A DNA stretch of 64,000 nt from Gemmobacter serpentinus (GCF_008973825.1 NZ_WCHR01000007.1:1-64000), one strand, 5' to 3'; counted from the first letter of the stretch, positions 35,641 to 45,665 are shown. Translations and numbers: made by a program. The notes: generated from the letters alone by a model not told the origin.

Positions 35641-36849
35641 TTAGAAGAAGGCCTGCAAGCCGGTGATGGCACGGCCCAGGATCAGGGCGTGCACGTCATG
35701 GGTGCCTTCATAGGTGTTCACCGTTTCCAGGTTCACCATGTGGCGGATCACCTGGAACTCTTCGGAAATGCCGTTGCCGCCATGCATGTCGCGCGCCCAG
35801 CGGGCGATATCGAGCGCCTTGCCGCAATTGTTGCGCTTGACGATGGAGATCATCTCGGGGGCCGCATTGGCCTGATCCATCAAGCGGCCCACCTGCAGGC
35901 TGGCTTGCAGGCCAAGGCTGATCTCGGTCAGCATATTCGCCAGTTTCAGCTGATAGATCTGGGTGCCCGCCAGCGGCTTGTTGAACTGCTTGCGATCCAG
36001 GCCATATTGCCGCGCGGCGTGCAGGCAGAACTCGGCCGAACCCAGCACACCCCAGCTGATGCCATAGCGGGCGCGATTCAGGCAGCCGAACGGCCCCTTC
36101 AGCCCCTCGACGCCGGGCAGCAGCGCATCCTCGCCAACCTCGACATCCTTCATCACGATCTCGCCGGTCACCGAAGCGCGGAGGGAGAGCTTGCCCGCAA
36201 TCTTCGGTGCCGAGAGACCCTTCATGCCTTTCTCCAGCACGAAACCACGGATCTTGCCGCCATGCGCCTCGGACTTGGCCCAGACCACAAACACATCGGC
36301 GATCGGGCTGTTGGAGATCCACATCTTGGACCCGTTCAGCACATAGCCATTGGCGGTCTTGCGAGCGACAGTCTTCATGCCCGCCGGGTCCGATCCCGCA
36401 TCGGGCTCCGTCAGGCCGAAGCAGCCGATATATTCGCCCGAGGCCAGTTTCGGCAGATATTTCAGCCGCTGCTCTTCCGATCCATAGGCATAGATCGGAT
36501 ACATCACGAGGCTGGACTGCACCGACATCATGGAGCGATAGCCGCTATCGACGCGCTCCACCTCGCGGGCAACCAGACCGTAGGCCACATAGGATGCGCC
36601 AAGCCCGCCATATTCCTCAGGCACGGTCACGCCCAGAAGGCCCATCTCGCCCATTTCGCGGAAGATCGCCGGATCGGTTTCCTCATCGGCGAAAGCCTTG
36701 ATGACGCGGGGTTGCAGCTTGCCCTGCGCATAGGCGCGGGCGGCATCGCGCAGGGCGCGTTCATCCTCGGTCAGTTGCGCATCCAGCCGGAACGCATCTT
36801 CCCAGTCAAAGCGACCGAGGTCGGGGGCGTCTTTCGGTTTCAGGGCCAT
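35641..36849 (-). CDS. gcdH: Glutaryl-CoA dehydrogenase
   Basis: FAD-dependent acyl-CoA dehydrogenase that oxidises and decarboxylates glutaryl-CoA to crotonyl-CoA in lysine/tryptophan breakdown. The 402-residue protein has [56 protein letters not shown] and the catalytic Glu in [20 protein letters not shown]. Start 36849 ([20 protein letters not shown]) is family-like; the frame extends to 37968 through the LysR gene on the other strand and is not real. It is divergent from its likely LysR regulator. Confidence 0.93.
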   Translation of the reverse strand: MALKPKDAPDLGRFDWEDAFRLDAQLTEDERALRDAARAYAQGKLQPRVIKAFADEETDPAIFREMGEMGLLGVTVPEEYGGLGASYVAYGLVAREVERVDSGYRSMMSVQSSLVMYPIYAYGSEEQRLKYLPKLASGEYIGCFGLTEPDAGSDPAGMKTVARKTANGYVLNGSKMWISNSPIADVFVVWAKSEAHGGKIRGFVLEKGMKGLSAPKIAGKLSLRASVTGEIVMKDVEVGEDALLPGVEGLKGPFGCLNRARYGISWGVLGSAEFCLHAARQYGLDRKQFNKPLAGTQIYQLKLANMLTEISLGLQASLQVGRLMDQANAAPEMISIVKRNNCGKALDIARWARDMHGGNGISEEFQVIRHMVNLETVNTYEGTHDVHALILGRAITGLQAFF

Positions 36850-36951
36850 GGCTCTGCCTTTCGCATTCCTCATCTGATATGTGTATAAGGGATTGCTAGG
36901 CGTCAGAATAACTCTAGATTGGCCTGAATATATTTCTATAAGGCATATATC
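36850..36951. promoter_or_regulatory. Divergent control region gcdH / LysR
   Basis: 102 bp, much more AT-rich than the surroundings, between the starts of gcdH (minus) and a LysR-type gene (plus). The typical location for a LysR operator; ATATAT...ATATAT half-sites at about 36926-36950 form an imperfect inverted repeat. The site is not proven. Confidence 0.45.
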
Positions 36952-37869
36952 ATGGCCACGCCCCGTCGCCTTTTGCCCTCTGTCTCGCTGCTGATGGCCT
37001 TTGAATCGGTGATCCGCACCGGATCCACGCTGGCTGCGGCCCATGATCTGAGCCTGACGCAAGGCGCGGTCAGCCGCTTGATCCAGAATCTGGAGACGCA
37101 ACTGGGTGTCGCGTTGTTTCGCCGCGAGGGCCGCAGGCTTGCCCCCACCGAAAACGCGCTGGCCTATGCCCGCGACGTCGCCAAGGCGATGGATCTGATC
37201 TCGCGCGCCTCGATGCGCGTGCGATCGGCCCCGGGTGGCGGCACCTTGGGCCTGTCGATCCTGCCGACCTTCGGCACGCGCTGGCTCGCGCCGCGGCTGC
37301 CGGGGTTTCTTGCGGCGCATCCCGGCATCACGATCAATCTGGGCACAAGGCTGCGCCCGTTCGATTTTGCCGAAGAAGGCTTTGATGCCGCGATCCACTT
37401 CGGGGCCGAGACCTGGCCCGATGCAGGTTTTGCCAAGCTGTTTGACGAACGCATGGTGGCCTGCGCGGCACCGGGATTTCTGGCCAGCCACCCGGTCAAT
37501 GGTCCGCGCGATCTGATCGGCTTGCCGCTGTTGCAACTGGAAACCCGCCCCAATGCCTGGGCCGACTGGATGGCCCATCACGGGTTGCATGACGCGGCCC
37601 CGCTGGGAATGCTGTTCGACCAGTTCGCGCCGATGATCCAATCGGCGATCTATGGCATGGGGGTCGCGCTGCTGCCGGAATTTCTGGCCAAGGCCGAACT
37701 TGCCGACGGGCGGCTCGTCGATGCCTGGGGTGGGCCGGTGCCCAGCCGGGGCAGCTATTACCTTGTCTGGCCGCGGGCCGGCGATGCCTATCCGCCGCTG
37801 ATCGCCTTTCGTGACTGGCTGCTGCGCGAGGTGCGCGGCGCGCGGGATGAGGCGGTTCTGGCCTGGTAG
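36952..37869 (+). CDS. LysR-family transcriptional regulator, probable gcdH regulator
   Basis: 305 residues of the GcvA/GcdR type. Residues 1-65 form the winged helix ([39 protein letters not shown]), then a linker helix and a periplasmic-binding-like effector domain ([22 protein letters not shown] ... [13 protein letters not shown]). Divergent from gcdH with a 102-bp shared promoter region, so it most likely activates gcdH in response to glutarate or glutaryl-CoA (inference from position). Confidence 0.88.
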   Translation: MATPRRLLPSVSLLMAFESVIRTGSTLAAAHDLSLTQGAVSRLIQNLETQLGVALFRREGRRLAPTENALAYARDVAKAMDLISRASMRVRSAPGGGTLGLSILPTFGTRWLAPRLPGFLAAHPGITINLGTRLRPFDFAEEGFDAAIHFGAETWPDAGFAKLFDERMVACAAPGFLASHPVNGPRDLIGLPLLQLETRPNAWADWMAHHGLHDAAPLGMLFDQFAPMIQSAIYGMGVALLPEFLAKAELADGRLVDAWGGPVPSRGSYYLVWPRAGDAYPPLIAFRDWLLREVRGARDEAVLAW

Positions 37870-38003
37870 CCGTTCCGCCATGGTCGGCCTTTGGCATCCG
37901 CGCGGGCTGGATCGCCGCTCCCGCCTGATCGGATGTCGCGGGCGGGCGGGAACCGACCACCGCCCCATGTGATGCTGCCCCTGCCCCTTGCAAGGAATGC
38001 CCC

Positions 38004-38894
38004 ATGACCTCCGTCACCATCGCCACCGCCGCCTATCCGCTGGATGAATTCACCGATTTCTCGGGCTATGCCGCCAAGCTGACGGATTGGGTCGACAAGG
38101 CCGTGGATCAGGGCGCGCAGCTTCTGGTCTTTCCCGAATATGGCGCGATGGAATTGGGCAGCCTTGGCGGTCGCAGCGTGGCCAGCGATCTGGAGGCCAG
38201 TCTGCATGAGGTCGCGCGCTGGAAACCGCAGGTCGATGCGCTGCATTGCGAACTGACTGCAAAGCACGGCCTGCATATCCTTGGCGCCTCTGGCCCGGTC
38301 TTTCTGGATGGGCATGACCGCCCGGTGAACCGCGCCACGCTTTATGGCCCCGGCTGCATCCTTGGCCATCAGGACAAGCAGATCATGACCCGGTTCGAGC
38401 GCGAGACATGGTTTGTGGCCCCCGGCACCGGGTTGACCCTGTTCGACACCCCGCTTGGCCGCATCGGCGTGGTGATCTGCTATGACAGCGAGTTTCCGTT
38501 GCTGTCGCGGGCCTTGGTCGAGGCCGGGGCGGAAATCCTGCTGGCACCCTCCTGCACCGATACCTATCGCGGCTTCACCCGGGTCCGGGTCGGCGCGATG
38601 GCGCGCGCTTTGGAAAACCAGTGCATCGTGGTGCATTCGCCTACCGTGGGCGATTGCGATTTCTGCCCGGCGGTGGACGAGAATGTGGGGTCCGCCGCGA
38701 TCTATGGCCCGCCCGATCTGGGCTTTCCTGACAATGGGATTTTTACCGAGACCGTCCTGAACCAGCCCGGCTGGGCCATCGCCACCGTCTCGCTTGACGC
38801 TGTGGCAGAGGTGCGGCGCGCCGGTGGTGTGCTCAATCACCTCCATTGGGAGGAGCAGACGGCGCGGATCGGCGCGGGCGTCAACCGCGCCTGA
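38004..38894 (+). CDS. Carbon-nitrogen hydrolase family protein
   Basis: A 296-residue nitrilase-superfamily amidase. The catalytic triad can be placed: Glu in [13 protein letters not shown], Lys in [17 protein letters not shown] and Cys in [22 protein letters not shown]. It is more like the branch of cytoplasmic amidases than true nitrilases, and the substrate cannot be read. An AAGGAATG ribosome-binding site precedes the start. It is convergent with the dipeptide ABC transporter operon, 45 bp away. Confidence 0.85.
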   Translation: MTSVTIATAAYPLDEFTDFSGYAAKLTDWVDKAVDQGAQLLVFPEYGAMELGSLGGRSVASDLEASLHEVARWKPQVDALHCELTAKHGLHILGASGPVFLDGHDRPVNRATLYGPGCILGHQDKQIMTRFERETWFVAPGTGLTLFDTPLGRIGVVICYDSEFPLLSRALVEAGAEILLAPSCTDTYRGFTRVRVGAMARALENQCIVVHSPTVGDCDFCPAVDENVGSAAIYGPPDLGFPDNGIFTETVLNQPGWAIATVSLDAVAEVRRAGGVLNHLHWEEQTARIGAGVNRA

Positions 38895-38906
38895 TAAGGG
38901 TCGGAA

Positions 38907-38934
38907 ATTGGCCCGCGCCGACATGCGGGCCAAT
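38907..38934. terminator. Possible bidirectional terminator
   Basis: Inverted repeat ATTGGCCCGC / GCGGGCCAAT with an 8-base loop between two convergent genes. There is no long T run on either side, so termination strength is uncertain. Confidence 0.45.
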
Positions 38935-38939
38935 GCGCG

Positions 38940-39689
38940 TCAGGCCATCATCCGGTCGGCAGAAGCCTCGAACAGACTGCGCGCGTATTCGGTTTTCATC
39001 CGGGCCCCTGCCAGATCCTCGCGCGCCATTTCCTCGACCGCGCGGCCATGCTGCATGACCAGAACCCGGTCACACATATGGTCGATCACCGCCAGATCAT
39101 GACTGACCATCAGGAAGGTCAGGCCACGCTCGGCACGCAGCCGCGCCAGCAGGTTCAACACCTCGGCCTGCACACTCGCATCCAGGGCTGAGGTCGGCTC
39201 GTCCAGCAGCACGATCTCGGGTTCCAGCATCAGCGCGCGGGCAATCGCCACGCGCTGACGCTGCCCCCCCGACAGCTGATGCGGATAGCGGAAGCGGAAA
39301 CTGGTCGGCAGGCCCACCGCCTCGAGCGCCTGCATGACCCGGCGATCGGCATCGCCCAGGCCATGAATCGCCAGCGGCTCCGACAGGGTGCGATCCAGCG
39401 TATGGCGCGGATGCAGGCTGGCATAGGGGTCCTGAAACACCATCTGCACCCGGGCCGCGAAACGTCGGTCATGGCGCAGCACCTCGCCACCGATACGGAT
39501 CGTGCCACCGGATACCGGCGCAAGCCCGCAGATCGCGCGCAGGATGGTGGATTTGCCCGAACCGCTTTCGCCGACAAGGCCATAGCTTTCGTGTGCGGCA
39601 ACCTGCAGGCTGACATTCTGCACCGCGCGCACCACGCGGCCTTGGGCGGTGAAGGTGACGGACAGGTTCTCGATCTCGATCAGGCTCAT
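38940..39689 (-). CDS. Dipeptide/oligopeptide ABC transporter ATP-binding protein (DppF-like)
   Basis: A 249-residue nucleotide-binding subunit: Walker A GLVGESGSGKSTILR, Q-loop MVFQDPYASLHPRH, signature QLSGGQRQRVAIARALM and Walker B EIVLLDEPTSALD. The MVFQDPYASLHPR form is typical of peptide/nickel transporters. Last gene of the five-gene transporter operon, 1 bp after the other ATPase gene. The start at 39689 gives MSLIEIENLSVTF; the upstream frame extension is unsupported. The C-terminal peptide-transporter extension is short. Confidence 0.9.
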   Translation of the reverse strand: MSLIEIENLSVTFTAQGRVVRAVQNVSLQVAAHESYGLVGESGSGKSTILRAICGLAPVSGGTIRIGGEVLRHDRRFAARVQMVFQDPYASLHPRHTLDRTLSEPLAIHGLGDADRRVMQALEAVGLPTSFRFRYPHQLSGGQRQRVAIARALMLEPEIVLLDEPTSALDASVQAEVLNLLARLRAERGLTFLMVSHDLAVIDHMCDRVLVMQHGRAVEEMAREDLAGARMKTEYARSLFEASADRMMA

Positions 39690-39690
39690 C

Positions 39691-40527
39691 TCATGCCTCC
39701 TGTGCCCAAGCGGCGCTGCGGTCCAGCCCCGGCAGCGGGCCACGGTCGCCACCGATGCGCGGCAGGCAGTTCAGCAGGCCCTGGGTATAGGGGTGTTTGG
39801 CGTTCAGCAGATCGCCCGCCGCCAATTCCTCGACCACGCGGCCCTTATACATCACCAGCACCCGGTCGCAGAACCGCGCGACCAGCCGCAGATCGTGGCT
39901 GATGAAGATCAGGCCCATGCCGCGTTCGCGCACCAGCCCGTCAAGGATCTTCAGCACCTCGGCCTGCACGGTGACATCCAGCGCCGAGGTCGGCTCATCC
40001 GCGATCAGCAGATCCGGGTTGGGGATCAGCATCATCGCGATCATGACGCGCTGCCCCATCCCGCCAGACAGCTCATGCGGATAGGCTTCCATCACGCGTT
40101 CGGGATCACGGATCTGCACCGCCTCCAGCGCGGCGATGGCCTTGGCGCGCGCCTCGGTGCGGCCCAGCCGGTCGCGCTTGCGCAAGCCTTCCATCAGCTG
40201 TGCACCGATCTTCATCACCGGGTTCAGCGAATACTTTGGATCCTGCATCACCATGGCGATGCGCGGGCCGCGCAGGGCGCGCATCTCACGTTCCGACAGC
40301 CGCATCAGATCCTGGCCATCAAAGCGCATCTCGTCGGCCTCGATCCGCCCCGGCGGGCGGATCAGCCGCAGGACAGATCGCCCGGTCATCGTCTTGCCCG
40401 AACCGCTTTCGCCCACAATCCCCAGCCGTTCCCGGCCAAGGCTGAAGGACACGCCGCGCACGGCCTCGACCACCCCGGTTTCGGTGTCGAAACTGACCCG
40501 CAGGTTCTTGACGGAAAGAAGGGTCAT
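39691..40527 (-). CDS. Dipeptide/oligopeptide ABC transporter ATP-binding protein (DppD-like)
   Basis: A 278-residue nucleotide-binding subunit pairing with the DppF-like protein. LSVKNLRVSFDTETGVVEAVRGVSF, Walker A GIVGESGSGKTMTGR, MVMQDPKYSLNPV, signature ELSGGMGQRVMIAMML and Walker B LLIADEPTSALDVT are all present. It overlaps the upstream permease gene by 4 bp. It ends with an HPYTQGLLNCLPRIGG segment, the usual peptide-transporter C-terminal region. Confidence 0.91.
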   Translation of the reverse strand: MTLLSVKNLRVSFDTETGVVEAVRGVSFSLGRERLGIVGESGSGKTMTGRSVLRLIRPPGRIEADEMRFDGQDLMRLSEREMRALRGPRIAMVMQDPKYSLNPVMKIGAQLMEGLRKRDRLGRTEARAKAIAALEAVQIRDPERVMEAYPHELSGGMGQRVMIAMMLIPNPDLLIADEPTSALDVTVQAEVLKILDGLVRERGMGLIFISHDLRLVARFCDRVLVMYKGRVVEELAAGDLLNAKHPYTQGLLNCLPRIGGDRGPLPGLDRSAAWAQEA

Positions 40528-41429
40528 TTTCCGGCACTCCTCGGGTCCAGCACGTCGCGCAGACCGTCACCCAGCAGGTTGAAGCCAAGGCTGACGATGA
40601 AGATGGCAAGGCCCGGCATGGTGGCGACCCACCATTGCTCAAACAGGTACTTGCGCCCGGCCGAGATCATCAGCCCCCATTCCGACATCGGGGGTTGCGC
40701 GCCAAGACCAAGAAAGCCAAGCCCCGCCGCGATCAGGATCACCCCGGCCATGTCCAGCGTCACACGGATGATGACGGAGGGCAGGCACATCGGCATGACA
40801 TGGCCCCAGATGATGCGCAAAGGCCCCGCCCCTTGCAGCCGGACGGCCGCGATATAGTCGGAATTGCGCACGGTCAGGGTTTCGGCCCGCGCCACCCGGG
40901 CATAGGGCGGCCATGCGGTCAGCGCGATGGCGAAGACCGCGTTTTCGATCCCCGGCCCCAGCACGGCCACCAGCGCCAACGCAAGGATCAGGCGCGGGAA
41001 GGCCAGAAAGATATCGGTGATCCGCATCAGCACGGTATCGACCCAGCCGCCGAAATAGCCCGCGACAGTGCCGATGATCAGGCCAAGAATCGGTGCCGTC
41101 ACCGCAACCAGCGCGATCACCGAAAGGGTGATCCGGGCACCAAAGACGATCCGGCTCCAGATATCGCGCCCAAAGTCATCGGTGCCCAGCCAGTGACCGG
41201 GGGTCAGCGGCGGTTGCAGGCGGTTCTGCAGATTCTGGGTGATCGGGTCATGGGTGGCAAGCCAGGGGGCGAAGGCCGCCAGCACCAGCAAAACCCCGAT
41301 GATGATGAGGCCGGCCACCGCCAGCGGATTGCGCTTGAGGCGCAGCCAGCCCAGATAGGTCTGGCCCAGCCGGGCCTGCCGGCGCGAGGCGGGATTGGGG
41401 TCGCGCAGCCATTGGGTCAATGTCGTCAT
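40524..41429 (-). CDS. Dipeptide/oligopeptide ABC transporter permease (DppC-like)
   Basis: A 301-residue inner-membrane permease with an N-terminal cytoplasmic segment, a first helix (LAVAGLIIIGVLLVLAAFAP), then the core with GTDDFGRDIWSRIVFGARITL, the DppC/OppC signature. The EAA-type loop is ARVARAETLTVRNSDYIAAVRLQGAG. It follows the DppB-like gene by 5 bp. Confidence 0.92.
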   Translation of the reverse strand: MTTLTQWLRDPNPASRRQARLGQTYLGWLRLKRNPLAVAGLIIIGVLLVLAAFAPWLATHDPITQNLQNRLQPPLTPGHWLGTDDFGRDIWSRIVFGARITLSVIALVAVTAPILGLIIGTVAGYFGGWVDTVLMRITDIFLAFPRLILALALVAVLGPGIENAVFAIALTAWPPYARVARAETLTVRNSDYIAAVRLQGAGPLRIIWGHVMPMCLPSVIIRVTLDMAGVILIAAGLGFLGLGAQPPMSEWGLMISAGRKYLFEQWWVATMPGLAIFIVSLGFNLLGDGLRDVLDPRSAGK

Positions 41430-41434
41430 CGCCG

Positions 41435-42496
41435 TTACCTCGCCCGCGGATCGACCAGCTTGTAAAGCAGGTCGGACACAAGGTTCAGCGTGACAAAGGC
41501 CACGCCCACCACGATGGTCCCGCCCAGAACGGCGGGCATGTCATTGGTCATCAGCGCATCGGTGATGTAACTGCCAAGGCCCGGCCAGGCGAAGATCGTC
41601 TCGGTCAGCACTGACCCTTCCAGCAGATAGGCATAGCTGAGCGCGATGACCGTAATCAGCGGCACCATGACATTACGCATGGCATGGACCCAGATCACCC
41701 GCCATTCCGGCATCCCCTTCACGCGGGCGGTGGTGATATATTCCTGCCCCAGTTCGTTCATCATGAAGCTGCGGGTCATGCGGCTGATATAGGCCATCGA
41801 CAGATAGCCCAGCAGGCTTGCCGGCAGGATGATATGCGACAGCGCATTAGCGAACATGTCCCAGCGGCCCGCAAGGGCGGTATCGATCAGAATCATGCCA
41901 GTGACCGGGGTCACGTCGAATTCGAACTGCATCTGATAGATCGCATCCAGCCGCCCCGGCCCGCCAACCCAGCCCAGCACGCCGTAAAACAGCAAAAGCC
42001 CGATCAGTCCCAGCCAGAAGACCGGCATCGAATAGCCCATCAGGCCAACCAGCCGCACGATGTGATCGGCGATGCTGCCGGGTTTCGTGGCGGCCAGCAC
42101 CCCCGCTGGAACACCGGCCAGCACGCCAATGATGACGCCCAGTGTCGACAGTTCCAGCGTGGCGGGAAAGACCCGTCCCACCGCTTGCAAGACCGGCTCG
42201 CCGCTGCGGATCGAGGTGCCAAGATCGCCCTGCAATACATTGCCGAGATAGATCAGGAACTGGTGCCACATCGGCTTGTCGAGGCCCAGTGCCACACGCG
42301 TAGCTTCGATCTGCGCATCGGTCGCGCGGTCGCCGACAATCGCCAGAACCGGATCGATCGGCACCACGCGGGCGATGATGAAGGTGATGAACAAAAGGCC
42401 CAGAACGGTGGCCGCCAAGGAGATCAGCGTGCCGCCAAGGCCGCGCAGGCGGCCGAGCCAGGGGTTGGTCGGGAGGGGGGCGGAGGATGCGGCCAT
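41435..42496 (-). CDS. Dipeptide/oligopeptide ABC transporter permease (DppB-like)
   Basis: A 353-residue inner-membrane permease: first helix LISLAATVLGLLFITFIIAR, conserved DLGTSIRSGEPVLQAV, VFWLGLIGLLLFYGVLGW and the EAA loop with MNELGQEYITTARVKGMPEWRVIW. It forms the channel together with the DppC-like protein. A strong intercistronic hairpin separates it from the binding-protein gene upstream. Confidence 0.92.
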   Translation of the reverse strand: MAASSAPLPTNPWLGRLRGLGGTLISLAATVLGLLFITFIIARVVPIDPVLAIVGDRATDAQIEATRVALGLDKPMWHQFLIYLGNVLQGDLGTSIRSGEPVLQAVGRVFPATLELSTLGVIIGVLAGVPAGVLAATKPGSIADHIVRLVGLMGYSMPVFWLGLIGLLLFYGVLGWVGGPGRLDAIYQMQFEFDVTPVTGMILIDTALAGRWDMFANALSHIILPASLLGYLSMAYISRMTRSFMMNELGQEYITTARVKGMPEWRVIWVHAMRNVMVPLITVIALSYAYLLEGSVLTETIFAWPGLGSYITDALMTNDMPAVLGGTIVVGVAFVTLNLVSDLLYKLVDPRAR

Positions 42497-42506
42497 GGGG
42501 CGGAAC

Positions 42507-42538
42507 GCGCCCCCGGACCTGTCATCGGCCGGGGGCGC
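42507..42538 (-). promoter_or_regulatory. Intercistronic hairpin after binding-protein gene
   Basis: Stem GCGCCCCCGG / CCGGGGGCGC with a 12-base loop in the 48-bp gap between the substrate-binding protein gene and the DppB-like gene. There is no T run, so it fits transcript stabilisation or partial termination, which would give more binding protein than membrane subunits. Confidence 0.65.
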
Positions 42539-42544
42539 ATCGTC

Positions 42545-44143
42545 TTACTTGGTCACAAGCCAGTAGGCCGCGCTGTCAATCGCGCCGCCGGTGTAGAAGT
42601 GGTTCACATTGCCACGCATCGCGGAATTGTAACCGATCTGGAACAGCGCAATGAAGGGCGAGGTCGTGCGGTGCTTCTGCTGCAGGTCCTGATACATCGC
42701 GGCACGCTTCTCGCCATCCCGCTCCATCACAGCCGCCGCCGTGATATCATTCAACGGGCCGGGATCATAGGCATTGCGCCAGGCCAGCGTGCCGGTGCCG
42801 GCATCATCGGCATTGTTGTCGTTCCAGGCAAACGAGCCCGCATTGGTCTGCGGATCCGGGTAATCCGGGCCCCAGCTTTGCAGCGTCGCGTCATGCTGGC
42901 GCGCGCGGTAGCGTTTCAGCTGTTCGGCGCCCTCGCCGATGTTCAGCTCGACGGTGATGCCGACCTGACCAAAGGTGTTCTGGATCGATTGCGCCATTTC
43001 CATCCGGTCAGCAGCATTGCGCACATCGATCACGACCTTGGGCGCGGTCACGCCGCTTTCGGCCAGCAGGGCCTTGGCCTTTTCGACATCAAGGCTGAAC
43101 GGCGTGTCGTCCAGCGCACCAAGATAGCCTTTGGGCAGGAAGGCCTGATGCACGACCATATTGCCCTTCAGGACGGTATCGGCCAGCCCCTGATAGTCGA
43201 TGGCCCACCGCATCGCATCCAGGAACTTTTCGTTCTTGTAGGCCTCGTTTTTCTGGTTGAAGGACAGATAGAAGATCTGCCCGCCCACATCGCTTTGCAC
43301 CTTCAGATCGGCATTGCCCTTGATGCCCTCGATATCCACCGGGGTCAGTTCGCGGGCGACGTCGATATCGCCTTTTTCCAGCAACAGACGCTGGGTTGCG
43401 GCTTCGGGCACATGGCGCATGAACACGGCCTTCATCGGTGCGTCACCACGCCAATGGCCTTCGCGCGCCTGAAGGATATAGCCCTCATTCGGCTTGTAGG
43501 ATTTCAGGATATAGGCCCCGGTTCCGGCCGAGTTGGTCTTCAGCCACTCATTGCCCAGATCGCCATTCGCCTCATGCTCCAGCACGGTCTTCTTGTCGAC
43601 CACGACAGCCACACCGGCGGTGAGGCAGTTATACAGGAAGGTCGGCGCATAGGGCTTGTCGGTTTTCAGCGTGACGGTATCCCCGTCAAAGGTCACCATC
43701 TGATCGACATTATCCTTGGTCCAGCCGAACTGGTTCAGGATGAAGGCAGGCGACTTGTCCAGTTTCACCGCGCGCTGCAGCGAGAAGGCCGCATCTTCCG
43801 CCGTCACCGGATTGCCGGACGAGAAGGTGATCCCCGGCTTCATCTTGAAGGTGAAGGTCATGCCATCTTCGCTGACATCCCAGCTTTCGGCAAGGCCCGG
43901 CTGCGGGCCGGTCGGCTCAGACGGGTCCAGCTCCACCAAGCCATCATAGACATTGTTGATCACATCAAGGCCCGAAAACTCGAACGCCTCTTGCGGATCA
44001 AGCGAGACGATATCGTCAATCGCATCCGCAATCACCAGCGTATCCGCCGGGGTTTCGGCCAGCAACGCCCCCGGCGCTGCGGTCATCATGAGGGCGGCGG
44101 CAACAGCAACGCCCACCCGGCGAAGGGTCGGATCAATCAGCAT
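42545..44143 (-). CDS. Dipeptide/oligopeptide ABC transporter substrate-binding protein
   Basis: A 532-residue periplasmic solute-binding protein of the SBP_bac_5 (DppA/OppA) family. It has a signal peptide (VAVAAALMMTAAPGALLAE), then TLVIADAIDDIVSLDPQEAFEFSGLDVINNVYDGLVEL and NPVTAEDAAFSLQRAV. The start at 44143 (MLIDPTLRRVGVAVAA) fits the signal peptide; the longer frame to 44497 covers the divergent dipeptidase gene. First gene of the transporter operon. The exact ligand is unknown; the divergent dipeptidase hints at dipeptides. Confidence 0.92.
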   Translation of the reverse strand: MLIDPTLRRVGVAVAAALMMTAAPGALLAETPADTLVIADAIDDIVSLDPQEAFEFSGLDVINNVYDGLVELDPSEPTGPQPGLAESWDVSEDGMTFTFKMKPGITFSSGNPVTAEDAAFSLQRAVKLDKSPAFILNQFGWTKDNVDQMVTFDGDTVTLKTDKPYAPTFLYNCLTAGVAVVVDKKTVLEHEANGDLGNEWLKTNSAGTGAYILKSYKPNEGYILQAREGHWRGDAPMKAVFMRHVPEAATQRLLLEKGDIDVARELTPVDIEGIKGNADLKVQSDVGGQIFYLSFNQKNEAYKNEKFLDAMRWAIDYQGLADTVLKGNMVVHQAFLPKGYLGALDDTPFSLDVEKAKALLAESGVTAPKVVIDVRNAADRMEMAQSIQNTFGQVGITVELNIGEGAEQLKRYRARQHDATLQSWGPDYPDPQTNAGSFAWNDNNADDAGTGTLAWRNAYDPGPLNDITAAAVMERDGEKRAAMYQDLQQKHRTTSPFIALFQIGYNSAMRGNVNHFYTGGAIDSAAYWLVTK

Positions 44144-44294
44144 CGTAAACTCCCCGTTCTTGTTTTTGACGGCTTTGCCCTGCAGGGCCTGCAACGCAAT
44201 CCTTGACCGATTGGGCAACTTTCGCCGCACCTTGTCAACTGCGGTGAAACATGGCGTGATCGCCGCCAGATCCTGCCCGAAAAAGGAGCCATCC

Positions 44295-45332
44295 ATGACC
44301 CCCACCGCCATTTTTGACGGCCATAATGACCTGCTCTCCTGTCTTTGGGCGGCGGGCGACACCGAGGGGCGGGCCTTCCTTGACGGATGGGAAGGCATGA
44401 TTTCATTGGAAAATTGCCGCAAGGGCGGTTTTGCGGGCGGGTTTTTCGCGATCTGGGTGCCGGGCGAACGGTCCGATGCCCCAGATCCGATGGCCACCTA
44501 TCGCGCCTTCCCCCCTGTCAGCACGGAAAAGGCGCATCGCGTGACCTTGGAACAGGCCGCGATCCTGATCCGCATGTCCGCCGCGCGCCCCGATGCGATC
44601 CGCCTCTGTCGCAACGTGTCAGAGATCGAGGCCGCGCGGGATGCAGGGGCGGTCGCCGCCATCCTGCATATCGAAGGCTGCGAGGGGATCGGCGCGGGCC
44701 TTGACGAGCTGCATGTCCTGCATGGTGCTGGCCTGCGCAGCATCGGCCCGGTCTGGAGCCGCAGCAATATCTTCGGCCATGGTGTGCCCTTCAACTTCCC
44801 GGCCTCGCCCGATACCGGGCCAGGCCTGACCGATGCCGGCAAACGGCTGGTCACGGAATGCGACCGGCTGGGCGTGCTTGTCGATCTGGCGCATCTGAAC
44901 GAGGCGGGATTCTGGGATGTGGCACGGCTGTCGACAAAGCCGTTGGTCTCCACCCATTCGGCCGCCCATGCGATCTGTCCCGCCACCCGCAACATGACCG
45001 ATCGCCAGCTGGATGCCATGGCAGAGACCGGCGGGTTGGTGGGCCTGAATTTCGGCGTGGGCTTCCTGCGTGATGACGGACTCAAACAGGCCGATATGCC
45101 CGCCAGCCAGATGATCCGGCATCTGGATCACCTGATCGCACGACTGGGCGAAGACGGCGTGGCGCTTGGGTCGGATTTCGACGGAACCATGGTGCCGGAC
45201 TGGATGACATCCGCCGCAGATCTGCCCAAACTTGTGGCGGCGATGCGCACCGCGGACTATGGCGAGGCGCTGATCGAAAAGCTGTGCTGGGGCAACTGGA
45301 TGGGGCTCTTGGCCCGCATCATTGGCCGCTGA
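44295..45332 (+). CDS. M19 family (membrane/renal-type) dipeptidase
   Basis: A 345-residue zinc dipeptidase. Metal and active-site residues are in place: FDGHNDLLS (H-x-D), HIEGCEGIG (bridging Glu), STHSAAHAICPATRNM (His) and GSDFDGT (Asp). There is no signal peptide, so it is likely cytoplasmic. The AAAAGGAG ribosome-binding site at 44281-44288 fixes the start at 44295. Divergent from the peptide transporter operon with a 151-bp gap; it probably cleaves imported dipeptides (inference). Confidence 0.92.
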   Translation: MTPTAIFDGHNDLLSCLWAAGDTEGRAFLDGWEGMISLENCRKGGFAGGFFAIWVPGERSDAPDPMATYRAFPPVSTEKAHRVTLEQAAILIRMSAARPDAIRLCRNVSEIEAARDAGAVAAILHIEGCEGIGAGLDELHVLHGAGLRSIGPVWSRSNIFGHGVPFNFPASPDTGPGLTDAGKRLVTECDRLGVLVDLAHLNEAGFWDVARLSTKPLVSTHSAAHAICPATRNMTDRQLDAMAETGGLVGLNFGVGFLRDDGLKQADMPASQMIRHLDHLIARLGEDGVALGSDFDGTMVPDWMTSAADLPKLVAAMRTADYGEALIEKLCWGNWMGLLARIIGR

Positions 45333-45368
45333 TCCGACACCTAATCGGGCAGACAGGCATTTTCGCCC

Positions 45369-45397
45369 TTGAAAATCAGGGAAAACAGGCGCATCTA
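45369..45397 (+). promoter_or_regulatory. Candidate sigma-70 promoter of infA
   Basis: TTGAAA (45369-45374), a 17-bp spacer and CATCTA (45392-45397), 50 bp upstream of the infA start; a good -35 and a moderate -10. Confidence 0.45.
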
Positions 45398-45446
45398 GCG
45401 CCCGAGCCTGCGCCCCCTGCGCGGGCCAAACCCTTTTGGAGTGAAC

Positions 45447-45665
45447 ATGGCCAAGGAAGAACTGCTCGAATTCCCCGGTGTCGTGAAGGAACTCCTGCCG
45501 AACGCGACATTCAAGGTCGAGCTGGAAAACGGCCATGAACTGATCGCGACGATGGCAGGCAAGATGCGCAAGAACCGCATCCGTGTTCTGGCTGGCGACA
45601 AGGTGCAGGTGGAAATGACCCCCTATGACCTGTCGAAAGGCCGCATCAACTACCGCTTCAAGTGA
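45447..45665 (+). CDS. infA: Translation initiation factor IF-1
   Basis: A 72-residue S1/OB-fold protein binding the 30S A site during initiation. [67 protein letters not shown] covers the whole family pattern. Start ATG 45447 has GGAG at 45438-45441. Its stop overlaps the maf start (GTGA). First gene of the infA-maf-rnase G-yacG operon that runs to tRNA-Phe. Confidence 0.97.
   Translation: MAKEELLEFPGVVKELLPNATFKVELENGHELIATMAGKMRKNRIRVLAGDKVQVEMTPYDLSKGRINYRFK

Noticed and set aside
41684-44206. 840-codon plus-strand ORF opposite the dipeptide permease and binding-protein genes
   Set aside because: It spans two well-supported minus-strand genes and their hairpin gap; the product is His/Arg/Gln-rich shadow sequence.
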